A DNA stretch of 64,000 nucleotides from NCBI RefSeq assembly GCF_023343835.1, contig NC_064434.1, forward strand, positions 15,357,505-15,421,504. The letters run 5' to 3'. Positions 49,171-60,960 of the stretch are shown piece after piece. Each line of letters begins with the position of its first letter. Position 1 is the first letter of the stretch. Origin of the DNA: Lagopus muta (Eukaryota; Chordata; Aves; Galliformes; Phasianidae). The notes below the pieces were generated by a model that saw only the letters and a list, made by a program, of their open reading frames with translations, was not told where the DNA came from and made no database searches. Made by a program: the position numbers and the translations under genes.

Positions 49171-51755
49171 ATAAAATAAAACCGTGTGACTGGCGACTGT
49201 GTATTGGAAACAGTTTCTGCTGAACCAAAATATTAATGGTGCTGAATCAAGTGAAACTGCTTAGCATGCTGAAACTGCTTGCTGTTGCACAAGTGAAACT
49301 CTCACAAGATCGTTTGCTATTTTTAAATGGTTTGGTAGAATAGGTATGTAGAAAACCCCACTACAGCAACCAGATATTTACATGTGGAACCAACTTACCA
49401 AAGAAATGCTAATAAACATCAAAGATTAGGGAAAATGTATGCTAGCACCAGGCTCTGTGTGAGGCGGAAAGGAGGTCTACAGCCCTGTAGTTGATGTGTG
49501 GAAGCACCATTTACTGATCAGATCACCAGTCCGTGGGCTCAGCTGTGCGGTCATGGTATTGCAGTATGTTACTAGGGTCCTACTCACTTGTGATTTTAGC
49601 AGCATGTAGGCATGTGAGTCCCCTGAGTTTCAGCCCTTGTATGTGTTGCTGCAGACCAGCTGATTCATGGCCATGCATTGTCCATCTGAGAGGCACTTCT
49701 CTTTTTTGGTTAAGAGCAGAGTCCTGAATGACTGCAGTAGGTCACTCTGTCCACTCAGCTGTAACATATGGGTCAGAGATCACCACTTGAAGCTTTAAGG
49801 ATAAATGTTTCAGGTGCTAAGATATATTGCTGGAGATCGGGAGTTAGTGATGTGTGCAAAGTAGAAAAGAAAAATAAATGTTTGAAGGCTGGGAGATAAA
49901 ATTTGTATAGATGAATTTGCAGGGATGGATATCTGCATCAAGAAATGAAACATACTTTTATTTGCAGCAGGCTTAGGCAACAGCAATACTTGCCTTGTGA
50001 GCATGGTTTTTGGTTCTGAGTGTTAAACTTGGATGCATGAATTACCACTGGAGTACCTGTATCAATAAGATTTGTGTCTATCAGCCTAATAGTGTGCTGA
50101 TGCTGTGGACTCATAATGCATCATATAAATTGTATTGGCAGAACTTGGAAGATCACAAAGTAGTTGTACAAGTGACTGTATTTATTGAAAAGTCAGCAAT
50201 TTTGGAACATTTGGTAAGGTATTAAAATATGCTGTCTGAAATTTGGATGTAGTCAGCTTACAGTGTGAAAAAGAATCGGTTCTCACCGTGCAAATTGAGC
50301 TCAGTTTGCAAGATATTCCTGGTCCTGCTTTTGAATATTAAAAACCCAATGTTAGTCACAAAAGCTCTTCAGCTCAGTTTGACACACCTGGGTGCATGCC
50401 ATAGTGGGATTATCTCTGATCTAATCACTAGGGAAAGTGGTCTCTTCGGGTCAGGACTGAGGTCATGGTTAGACCTTAGATAGAAAATTATGCCTTTTCT
50501 CTCTAAAGCATGCTTATTTACAGTACCAGGTGGTGTTCACTCTTGTCTCCTCATTTCATCATTGAAGTGCTAATAGTCATTCATCAGTGTCATTGATACT
50601 CCATGTGTATAAGGAGGCATGTTTTATATTCTCGAATAGGTGATCTTGCACTGAAGTATTGTTTTCAAAAGTAGACCTTCCTTAACACATCTAGGTAGCT
50701 CAGTGTATGCATTAAGGTCAAGGGCCTCAGTGGATAACAGATTTTCATCCATTATAATATTGCGCCTTTCTATTTAGCTTCTTATTAGTAAAGTTACAAA
50801 GCACAAGTGTAAGATTTGAAGAATTTGTAAAATATAAACCCTAATCTTTGCGTTGAAATATTAAACATTCTAAAGCCATGAAGTTCCATGTACAAAGCAC
50901 GCTCCAACAGTATGAATTCATTACCTCTCTACTGTGCTTTCTGGCCTTTATCATGCCATAGCTTTACCAGCAAATAATTGATTAAAATGCATGCGTTTAA
51001 CAAGCACAGCATTCTTATTAGAAATTAGATAAATATTTTGAGATGAAATATTGGGAACAAGGTGAAATGCAGCTGAAGGCAATAGCTGTAAAATCTTTTT
51101 TCTGTCTCCTTGATATCATTTTGCTGAATCTGTTTTGGCATAGAAATATCCAGAGGTTCTGCCTCCCCCAGCTCTTCCTACTCTTCCAGACTGTTATATC
51201 AAAAGTAGGTGTAGTTACACTCAGCTCTTGGAAGCGTCATAGCATCAGCTTGGTGATTCTCTGTCACCTCAGGATTTAAAATTGTCTGCAAATTTTAGAG
51301 CCAAACAGGCTGGGATTTGGAGACAGGAGGAGATCAAAACAAGTTTTAGTGTTTTTCTTCCATTGACCTACTAATCTGTATGAAAATTAGCTGTTTTTTG
51401 TTGGTATTTTTCAGTGTTGAGAGATTGGGCATGGGTTAAATTACGTTAGATTCCAAGCTGCCATGTAAGATTTAACATTTGCAACTGTGTTTGTAGAGAG
51501 GGACGCGTCTCAAAAAAAGAGATAGTTACAGGGAAAATGGAAGCTGGATGTACAGATTATGTCAAAAGTTAGTGAAACTGTGGCTAAAAACAGTGACTTT
51601 ACAGGAAGAGCTGAACCCCCTGCAGCCATATCTATGGAAATGGGAGAATAAACCAGTAGACGGAGGACATGATAAAAATTAGATGAGTGAGCTATAGCTG
51701 CTGTAAGCCTGAACTTATTTTCCAGACTCAGTTAACAGTCATCAATGATTTTAAA
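49171..51755. other. Unique non-coding stretch, possible conserved element at 50790-51045
   Basis: No gene or transposon is recognised. The 50790-51045 part is AT-rich, without simple repeats, and carries homeodomain-like cores and GCATGC-type palindromes; see the findings. Confidence 0.45.
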
Positions 51756-51960
51756 CTAAAAGAGGGGAAACTTAGGTATTAAGAGGTAATCTTTTACTCA
51801 GAGGATAGTGAGGCCATGGCACAGGCTGCCCGGAGTTGTGGGTGTCCCATCCCTGGAAGCATTCAAGGCTGGGTTGGATGGGGCTCTGGGCAGCCCACAG
51901 CGGGTGATTGGAGCTAAGTGGCCTTTAGGGTCCCTTCCTATCCAAGCCATTCTATGATTT
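51756..51960 (+). mobile_element. CR1 LINE, 3' fragment
   Basis: Sense CR1: AAAGAGGGGAAACTTAGGTAT, TCTTTTACTCAGAGGATAGTGAGGC, ATGGCACAGGCTGCCCGGAG, CCCATCCCTGGAAGCATTCAAGG, then GGATGGGGCTCTGGGCAGCC and CCATTCTATGATTTAT. This encodes the end of ORF2 (the antisense counterpart of the 'PALNASRDG' shadow frame) and the 3' UTR. About 205 bp remain with one tail unit. Confidence 0.94.
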
Positions 51961-54900
51961 ATGTCCTGATCACTCTGGAGACATCTTGTATGGTTTCCGT
52001 CCATGACACAACACCTGACAGTGAATAAAAGATTGGAAAGAGCTGTTCTATGTTGGTAAGTTTAAAAAATAACAATTAAAAATAATTAAAAAAAAAGAGG
52101 CAAAGCCTCCACAGAAGGCCAGCGAGGTGGTTTTACATGGTATCTGGAATACAGCAAGACGAATTTCCCAACAAACAATGCAATTTGCCCTGTTTCTATT
52201 TACACCAAAGCTATTTTGCTGCTGCATCTGCTAAGGAAGGGGGCAGAGCTGGGCCTAGTATGTCTATTTTGGAGTCCTTATTGACTTCATTTTGGAGCAG
52301 GTGAACAGCAGAATGCAGATACTGCGGGAGAAATAAAGCCTAGATTAAATTATGCAAATGCATCTTTGCATTCGTCCTGTTCACGTGTGCTTGAGGGGTA
52401 ATGCAAACACTGAACTTGTGCTTTTCTTGGGCACAGACCAGCGCTGTGACTCACATCCTCCTCACTGGGCAACATGCACACTTATGATCCGGTTCTGTCA
52501 TCCAAATCAAAAGCAGAATTTTTCAAATCTGGGAAAAAAACCACCATGTTCTTGGTTTGTGAGTGCACAATAGTTTGAAAGATCTTTTGATAACTGGAGA
52601 CTTGTTTTTCTCCCTTCCCCATTTTTTAGTTTCTGTAATTGATTTTCTGCTCACATATAGCTTGGGCTCATCTGCACCAATGTCAGCAGTAAGCACTTAG
52701 AGCAGCACGGCTGCAGTGCCACTGAAAGCCTTCCTGGGGCTCATTCCTGTCATCACAACAATGCAATGCACTGAGGCAGGAACTGCTGGCATTTCAAAGG
52801 TGCTCAATTGCCTTAATTTTCATCGTCTGTGATCGTTTGCTAAAAACAGAAAAGCAAAATCCAAACCGTTCTATTTTGCTGTAGAAAATCTTTGCCAAGC
52901 CAAACCATACGTTCCTGGGGTACTTGGATTAGCAGCTAGCCCTGCCTTTGTTTATAGACGCATGTACAGTTAGTATGAATCTTTCTACATTTAATGCTAT
53001 TGCTGTTTAAGTAGTGTTCCAAAGGAAGGCTCTGTAAGCCAGCAGCACAGTTTGCTTTCTGCTTGAGAATGAAGAATAGTACCTATGTTCTGCTATAATA
53101 CCTCCTAAATATTGTCATGGGGCTGTTCTTTAAAGATATCTTTATTTTACAAGGCATAAATCCATCAAGCTTTATAGTCAGAATTTTGAATCTGACTACC
53201 ACACAGTTCCAAGCCCTGGTGAAGGGAATACTTCTTTACAGAACAGGCAGGTAGGATGGGGAGTCATTTGCTACAAGGTATTTTTCAGGCTGAGTTTTGC
53301 GGGCTGAACCATCCTGCGCTCTGACCAAGATGTGCTGCAGCACACTATGAGATGGAGCGCTCCTTTCTCTCCTTTACAACCACTGCACCGTGAATGCTTA
53401 CATGCTGCAGAAATGAGGACCACTTACGTAATTAGCTGAATTAAGCTTGTTTTGATAATTCTTTGCCTGGGAAGATGTAAGCTTCCAGAAGCATGTCTTC
53501 TGCTTTGCCACAAAACACCTCGTGCCAACAGTTACTGAGCTGGAGAAATAACTGTAGGTGCCACTGCTTGATGTCAGGCTTTCAATTAACTATGTTGAAC
53601 AAGAACCAGTAAAATAAAATGTGGGTTTCGGGCCCACTGAATGTTCAATTTCTTTCAGGCTTATTTGGACAAGGGGGGTGCTGGAGAGGATAACCACAGG
53701 AGTATAATTTAGATGTCTGAGAAGGGCAAGTGGACTCGTTTCCCAGGCCTCTCTGGCATTGGATGCATCAATCCTGTTTGCAAATACTGTATCATTCCCT
53801 CTGCAGACCACTGGGACTGTGCACTTCCCAGGGGATTGGCAGGCCAAGGAGCTTCTCCGGAGGTGGCCCAGGGTCTTGCCCCAAGCTGGGCATGGTGTGA
53901 CATAGCAGAAGTGTGTGGGTCAGAGGAGCCATTCCCTGCCACATCACCCTACAGCCACAGCTGTAGTCCCTGCTCTAGAAGCCACCTGAGATCTCTATGG
54001 TTTGTTTTTTCTTTTAAGCCTAGGACTTCTCGTAGCTGTTAGAAGAGTGAAGGCAGAGACAGCGATACGTGTTCAAGAAACAGGAAAAGTGCTGCTATGC
54101 AAAACTTTTAACCCAACATGCTTATTTCGTGTAGAGGCACCAAAGACTGCGGGGGTGGGTTAAAACATCAAAAACTGTTATTTCCCACTGGAAAAGAAAA
54201 AAATCGTTGAGTGAAACATGTTTCTCAGTGTGAAGCTTTTCATTAAGAGATTGGCATGGTGTGATATGAAAGAAGAAATCAGAGGTTACGTGGTTTTCCT
54301 AACAAATGAGGAGATTTTTTTAAATGCTGGCTGAGGCACTTGCAACTCGATTTTCCTCTGTAAAAGTCAAGGTTTGATTATGCTTTCTGCATTATTATTT
54401 ATAGTATAGCAGTTATACATGCCATGTCCTTGGCTGTGGCATTGCAGTTTGCTCCATCTATGTCTGCTTCCTAAATTTATTGATCTCATTAGAAGATAAA
54501 AATGACAAAGATAGCTCATAATACTTCTGAGAAATGTAAAACCATTAGCGGGTCATTGTCAAAGTTATAACATGTCCTTTTAAGCTGCTTAGCAAACTGG
54601 TGGCAGCCTATGATACAGGGATTAACCTGTGCCAGGAGTAACTGAGTGGATCGTGGTGGAATGGTTAATATTCAGCCTGCCTACAAAGCTTTGAAGCTGC
54701 CTCACAAAATGATACAATGAAGTGATAAACAGAAATACATTAAAAACAAAGGGAATGGAAGTTTTTATTTCCTGTCCTTTATCTTGGTCTCTGGCACATA
54801 AGAAGCAGAAAGGCTGATAGAGTTTCAGTCTGGAATTAGAGTTGCACTTATAAGTTGTGCTTTGCTCCCCAGGAGCCTCATGGGCTTTGCTCTCTGAGCA

Positions 54901-55440
54901 CAGGTTGACCTTGGTTGGTACCCTATAGCAGCTTTCCCTGCAGGAGGACCTTGATGGTACTACCCTAGGCATGTAGGATGCCAATAAAACTACATGGCTA
55001 GGCATGCAGTTTTAAGAATGAGTATTTCAGCAATATGCATATGGCTGTTTTTTAAAGCCAGCATTTGTTACCCCAGATGTAGCCCTTTCTGCTCAGGTCA
55101 GTCACTGGTGCAATGGACATATCACCACTTACTGTTTCTTTAGAGAACAACTGTGCAGCTGCATGTCACCATTATCTGAAAAAAATTCCCTTAGAGAAGT
55201 GTCTGATGGTATTGATTAATTACGTTATTACTTACTGAACTGTTTGGGTTTACACAGAGCACTGAGAGAAAGTGGACACATCATGCACTACTACATATAA
55301 TTTGGGTTGAGAATTCCTGCCTTGGTTCTCAGTGATGAGAGCAGGATATGTCATTAAGGAAAGGAGAATGTGGGCAGGAAGATTGGTACCTGATGACTGT
55401 CTTTATAAGTTGTCTGACTCTTTACTCCCAATGGAGGACA
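51961..55440. other. Unique non-coding stretch
   Basis: No gene or transposon is recognised. The slightly GC-richer part 53700-54050 has frames open on both strands (109 codons plus, 77-85 minus) without motifs, again a composition effect. The 127-codon minus frame at 54622-55005 is likewise unrecognised. Confidence 0.5.
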
Positions 55441-55464
55441 TAGGGTTAGTGTTCACTAACCCTA
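55441..55464. repeat. Perfect 24-bp palindrome with flanking direct repeat
   Basis: Arms TAGGGTTAGTG and CACTAACCCTA are perfect reverse complements separated by two T. GGACA occurs directly before the left arm (55436-55440) and one base after the right arm (55466-55470). The arms contain TAGGGTTAG, close to the vertebrate telomere unit, but there is no tandem telomere array. It may be a templated or fold-back insertion, or chance. Confidence 0.85.
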
Positions 55465-56504
55465 GGGACACTGATGTCACACCTCTTTGCTGGTGAGTTG
55501 GGTGTAAACAGGTGGGCTCTGGTGAGAGGAGTGAGAAGAGGAAAGAAGAGAAACTCAGTCCCATTTAGAGAGCATCACGTGACCTGATTTGCACCAATGC
55601 ATTGTTCTCTTTTAGAAGCATTTTATATGCACATTCCAGTAACAAGTATATAAGCTTTAGGGCAAGGATAAACTAGCCTAGAAAACAGTTTACAGATTAG
55701 AGCAGCAGAGAATGAGAATAATAACATTAATCCTTCCAGTTATTCACTCAACTTTTTTTCACCTATTAATGACCATGTGCTTATTTTATCTGTTGGGAAG
55801 TAAGAATTATTGGGAAGGGGCAAGAGTTGATGTAACTCTGCAATTTTGACTACACCACACTTCTGTAAATAAAATATAACACTATTATATTTTCAACCAA
55901 GGTGTTTTTGGGTTAAGTGGTGCATTTCAAATATTCAGAATGTTTAATAACCATGCTATGTAATTATCAATGAATGTAAACATTCCCAACCATTAATTGC
56001 TCTATCATTTTAGTCCATCTGATAGCATTTGATTGTAATAGAAACATTGTTTTCTACTTGATCTAGCAAAACAATCATTAAAATTTAAAGACAGTTTCCA
56101 AATCACAGATCTTGTAAATGCTTTTATGGGACGCAGTGAATAAGGAATGAAAAACTGGTAAAATTATTAATAAAATTGTGTGAAGAAAGCTGCTTAAATT
56201 TCTTAGAGGATTCTGAGCTTTAAAAACATTTTTTGATTCTAACTCAGATTGGAAGAAAGCTCAACATGCTAAAATACAGTTTCTCCCATCAAGTCTTAAG
56301 TCCTAGAGGCTCTGATCTTTGCCTTGTTGTTACCTTCAGTCACTGGATACTGTAAATTCTTTGATTCCTGTTCTAAGAGCAACTTGCCAACCTGGCTTAT
56401 CTAAAGTCATGTGAAAAACCAGTAGCCACTGATACTAGAGATTTTTTCCCAGGGATTTCTATCCCAGAATCCCATAAGCCTTTTGCTGAATCTCCTTACT
56501 CCTG
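55465..56504. other. Unique AT-rich non-coding stretch
   Basis: No recognised feature between the palindrome and the old CR1 copy. Confidence 0.55.
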
Positions 56505-56990
56505 GAGAATTAAGGCAAACTTGAAAGGTTACAGAAAAGAACAGCGAGAACAATTGAAAGTCTGAAAATCCTGCCTGACATTGAAAGATTAAAGAAGCTC
56601 AATGTACTTAGATTATCTGAGAGAAGGTTAAAAGGTGACTTGATCATGGATTCTAAGACCCAAGTTGAGAAACAGTTTTCCAGTCCATGGGGAATGTCTA
56701 ATTTAGCAGACAAAGCCATAGCAAGATCCAGTGATTGAAAGCTTAATCTGAAGATGTTCACACAAGGTGCAAGATGTATGAGACTGTAGCAGCTAAGACA
56801 GGTTTTTTAGGGTACTGTGGAGTTTCAGTCCTTTGAGAATTTTAAAACATATCTTTGTAAAAAAACTGCTCTAGCTTGACCGGAAATTAAAGTGTTGATG
56901 TAGAAGTCCTTGGGTGAAATTCTATGGTATATATTGTGTCTGAAGGCAATCTATATGATTGTAAAGGTCTTAAATTCAAAAGATATTGAT
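56505..56990 (+). mobile_element. Very old CR1-clade LINE relic
   Basis: The order of blocks matches the ORF2 C-terminus and 3' UTR of the CR1 lineages that are well known from turtles and crocodilians rather than the young bird CR1. The blocks are AAAGAAGCTCAATGTACTTAG, GAGAGAAGGTTAAAAGGTGACTTGATCATG, CAAAGCCATAGCAAGATCCAGTGATTG and, at the end, GGGTGAAATTCTATGGTATA. It is heavily mutated with many frame breaks, and no tail repeat is left. About 485 bp stay collinear despite this age. The minus-strand 83-codon frame over it is an antisense artefact. Confidence 0.8.
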
Positions 56991-59233
56991 TCCTTAGTAA
57001 TGCATGGTTCCTACCACTATGTAAAATGGGTTCATATAATATACTAGTATTTGTACTTTTGTAGCTCTAGTTCAGTATTCACGAGCTCAACAAAACCATT
57101 CCACACCTCAGTGCGCTTAGCTCGAAGAAAGGGAAAGCTAGTTAATATAAAACAGTATTTTTAGCCTTTCTGAAAGCTTCTTAAGCCAATCTATAAAAAG
57201 AAACAAGACCATTCTCCAAAAATGCAAATGCTCTGTCTTGAAGCACGAATATCGTTTTCAGTTTTAACTGCTTCATCATTGTATGTCACTCCCTATGTAT
57301 AGTAAGTGCTGTGTGACAGTTGTCTCTACGAGACAATCAGGGACTTTTCCAATAAGTACATAATTATACTTCATAATACATGTTTCTGTGAGCTATGGGG
57401 CTTTATGTGTTCATAGTGATGCTCATAGCATCTCTATGGGACAGGTACAATTGTCTTATAAAGGCAGATGGTCCTCAAGACCACAAAATGCATTACTAGC
57501 AGAGAAAGGAAGAAAGCTTGGTACCTTATGACTTCCAATTCACATAGTCAAGTTTTCAAATCAAAATATTATATTAGCTATACAATCACAGGAACACAGT
57601 TTTCAGTGTTATGTCCTAAAACCACATCTCGTGCATTTATCAGCCTGCCACACTAATTCAAGGGTAATGCTGTGGAACTCTAATTTGTGTAGAACAACAA
57701 CATTGGTCTCTGTAGTTCTTACAAGGTCTTGACCTTACTTATTAAACTAGTCCAACTGAAATTAAATCACCACATGAAAAGTATTCTTCATTAAGCATAA
57801 CTGTGAAGAAGAAGCATTGCTATTTATTTTCAAGGTTTATCTTTATTTTACAGATAAACGATATTATCATATGGCAGTTATGCCCATGAAGCAGCTAGGC
57901 CTAAGTGTTTGCTATGCCAAGCACTGCTATTGCTGTTGAAAGAGTGCTTTATAACAGGGACTATTTAATTAAGCAATACCAGGCCAGTATAAATGAGATT
58001 TATGAAAGACTCTTCAAACTATTTAGAGACTATTCTTTCCATTTTGCGTGTGGAAAGGAAGTGGCATTCCTCTAAAACAGAGGATTTCACAAGAGTCTCC
58101 TTTGACCATGGGACCCACACCGACCCACAGCCTTTCTCTACATTCGCTGACCATCCGTATCTGGCAGAATTGTCTTAAAGTTATATATGGGTGCTGCGAT
58201 GGCAGTGCAGTGTACAGACATAAAGCTTTATTCATGAATAAATCTCATGCATGCCAGACTTGAAGGAGGATCACCTATCTCATTCAGACATTTGCCAGTG
58301 CCATGTTATGCTTTCTGATTAGGTTTTCTCATGAATTTGCTCATGTGGTTAGCAAGACAAATGTGAATGAGCTAGCAATGATAGAGATGTGATGGAAAGT
58401 GACGTCCAGACTGGACTTACTTTGCCATGCATTTTGGGTAATGTTAGGTATAGCTTCTGGACTTCCTTGCTCCTAGGGATTACTACTAGTCCTTGACAAT
58501 GGGGTAAAAAACTATTGAGTAATAGTAGGGAAACTGCCATAATGTCTCTTCACAGATTATTACAAACATATACTTTGGAAGTGGATGACTAAAGAAATAA
58601 GCTTATACCAGGCCTGAATATCCATTTTAACTATGAAGATAAATCAAAAAAAGCCTAAGAAAATATAAATTCTGCTGGGCTGCTATTATGTATGCTTCTA
58701 ATCAGAAAAGGAAAAATCTTAAATACACACGCAAACGTACAAAACAGGACAAAAGACCAGGTTTCCTTTCCTCTTTTTGGTTTCAGGCATAAGACATGCA
58801 AATGTGGAAGGAAAGAAATATCCCTCTAAAAAGAAGAGTCTTGGAAAGTTGGCAATATAAAAAAAAAAGTCTTAAAAAATAAAAGGAAAAAAAGCAACAC
58901 CAGTGCTACCTCAATGTTTCACTACAAAATGAAAAGTAAGGTATAGAGAAGGCAGCAGTCACAAATTTTTTCTCTCTCATATTTTTATCTCACCTCATTC
59001 CAGATAACTTCTGGTCAGCAGCTTCATTGCCAACTAGGCCTCTCTTAAGGACTAAGAAAGACATGAAAAGAGGTAGCATGACTGGTTCCACTGAAGCAGC
59101 ACCACCGGTTCCACTGGTCCTGTCACGGGGAGGGACCAGGAGCCTATGTAGGGAATGACCTACAGGATTAGAAAAGATCATTATCTTCATGAATGTGGTA
59201 GGTTATTTTTGTGAGAAGAGGAATAGAATCATC
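56991..59233. other. Unique non-coding stretch
   Basis: No gene is recognised. A faint MIR-like pattern (TATGGGACAGGTACAATTGTC followed by AAGGCAGATGG) near 57430-57470 is too weak to call. Confidence 0.5.
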
Positions 59234-59545
59234 TACCACCTCACAGCACTCACATCCACTGTTTGGTCTCTGTAAATGTTCAACAAACATCAACGAATGT
59301 CAATGGGTTCCATTTCTTCCACATGAAAGAGTTCAGTTCCACACCTTTGCTTCATATGCCTTTCCATGTCGCTCCGTTTTGTCAGACAGCCCCTCTGCTC
59401 CATCTGTCAAACAGCAACAAAACAGAACGGATTATTGGTGGAAAGGTTCAATCTCTACTGCCATACCATCAACATCTGCTTCTGACTTTGTGGGCCAATA
59501 TTATAAAATAGGAGGCATTAATTTCAGAGCAGTCCTCATACTTCA
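59234..59545 (-). mobile_element. Galluhop-type mariner DNA transposon, copy 3 (truncated, older)
   Basis: The element begins abruptly at ACCACCTCACAGCACTCACA, inside the transposase-coding part, and runs to the terminus (AAAATAGGAGGCATTAATTTCAG, AGCAGTCCTCATA). The end that in copies 1 and 2 carries the 5'-TGCTCTGAAAGTAATG-like terminus is missing. It differs from copies 1 and 2 at many positions. It keeps GGAGGCATTA where those two share GAAGACATTA, so it does not belong to their near-identical pair. The antisense frame of 123 codons is not a gene. Confidence 0.85.
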
Positions 59546-60811
59546 TGGTATCATGTTATGGCTTTTCAATGCAGCTTACTGATCATGTAATGCCCCTAAA
59601 GGGTTCTGTCCATTTACAAAATCAATTAATAATGATCAGTAGCCAAAAATGGGAATGGACTGGGAAGTGCCCGTGCCCTTCAGATGGGTACACTGGCATT
59701 TTCTATAGAGGGGAAATTGGAAAGAAGTAAGCATTTCTAAAAATGTAGATTTAAATTATGAGTTAAACTGCTTTCAGTAGCATATGGACCCCAGATATTA
59801 TCTTTCTTCTGAACTCAAACATTATGCGTCTCCAAAAAAAGGAGATTACAAGAATGGAGAATAGATGTTTTCTGCATATGTTCTGCAGGTATTTTTGAAG
59901 ACGAAAGCCGGAGCTGAAGTTAGAAACTCCATCGTGGAGTGAGACCATGGTGCATACTGATATCTAGCCAGTGAGGCATGCTCATGAGGAAGGAAATAAG
60001 GCAATCAAAAGAGTGGTTTTCCCTCTTCCTTTTTCCCTCTTACCTTTTCCTTTTCATACTCTTGTTTGCTGGATCAGAGTTCCTTAGTTTTGAAATGCTG
60101 GGTGTTTGAGGAAGAAACTACTTTGTGAACCTTACAATCTCAGGCACCATAAGAAGTGCAAATAAGGGAAAGTGCAGATTTGCCAGTTTGTTTCATGTAT
60201 TTTATGTATTGAGACAAAGAGCGCTTCATCAGCACAGACTGATCTCCAATATTTCATGTATCCTATTCTCTTCTTTTGCTGCTCCTCCATAAGAGCTAAT
60301 TAAAAGAATAGGAATAAAAGGTCAGCTTTTCCAGTCATAGCTTATTAGTGAAGTCTCCAAAAGATGTATGCAAGGACCTGTAAGAAAAATATCTGGCAGA
60401 GGAAATATTGAAGTAACAAATAATACAAAGCTATTAGGAAAAGTACACGCTGTAAAGAGTTGTAAAGGGATACGATGATACTGATTGTGTTATAATATGG
60501 CAAGTATGTTTCAGTAATAATAAGCATAAAGTGATGCTAACTTTAGATATTTAGTAATGCCTGTTGGATTGGCTCTTACCTCCCAGAGTAAAAGATTTTT
60601 GGGCTCTCTAAAAACTTCAGCCCAGAGTTCTGTACAGGTGAGGGCAAGAAAGATAGTCAAATGTATGGAACAGGCAGAAAGGATAAATTGATGGAAGTCC
60701 CTGAGATAATGAAAGGCACTGGGAAGGGGAGTAGAGAAAGGTAATTCAACCCTTCTTGCAGCAGTGGAACTAGTAGACATCAATTGTAACTAATTCTAGA
60801 TGTCCCTTGTT
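59546..60811. other. Unique non-coding stretch
   Basis: Nothing recognised beyond AT-rich single-copy-looking sequence. Confidence 0.55.
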
Positions 60812-60872
60812 CCTTGCAGGGGAGCTGATGCATGACATTAAAAGGTTCCTTCCAACTCAAAAGGTTATATGT
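60812..60872 (+). mobile_element. CR1-like 3' scrap
   Basis: TTGCAGGGGAGCTGATGCAT, then GACATTAAAAGGTTCCTTCCAACTCAAAAGGTTATAT, follow the order of a CR1 3' UTR in sense direction ('cttgcaggggttggactagatgacctttaaaggttccttccaactc'). It is short and diverged, with no clear tail. Confidence 0.6.
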
Positions 60873-60925
60873 CGGGTTTGAAACCAAGTGTGTAGCTGGG
60901 CTGAGCAACTCGTAAACACATGAAT

Positions 60926-60927
<2 letters not shown>

Positions 60928-60958
<31 letters not shown>
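60928..60958. repeat. Poly-A homopolymer, 31 nt
   Basis: 31 uninterrupted A, about 55 bp after a CR1 scrap. CR1 does not end in poly-A, so the two are probably unrelated. No processed gene copy is recognised upstream. Confidence 0.92.

Positions 60959-60960
<2 letters not shown>

Noticed and set aside
53590..54042. Overlapping 77-109-codon frames on both strands
   Set aside because: Local GC richness lowers stop frequency; no motif, start context or neighbouring exon supports a gene.
55441..55464. Interstitial telomere repeat
   Set aside because: Only one TAGGGTTAG-like unit per arm and no tandem TTAGGG array; reported as a palindrome instead.
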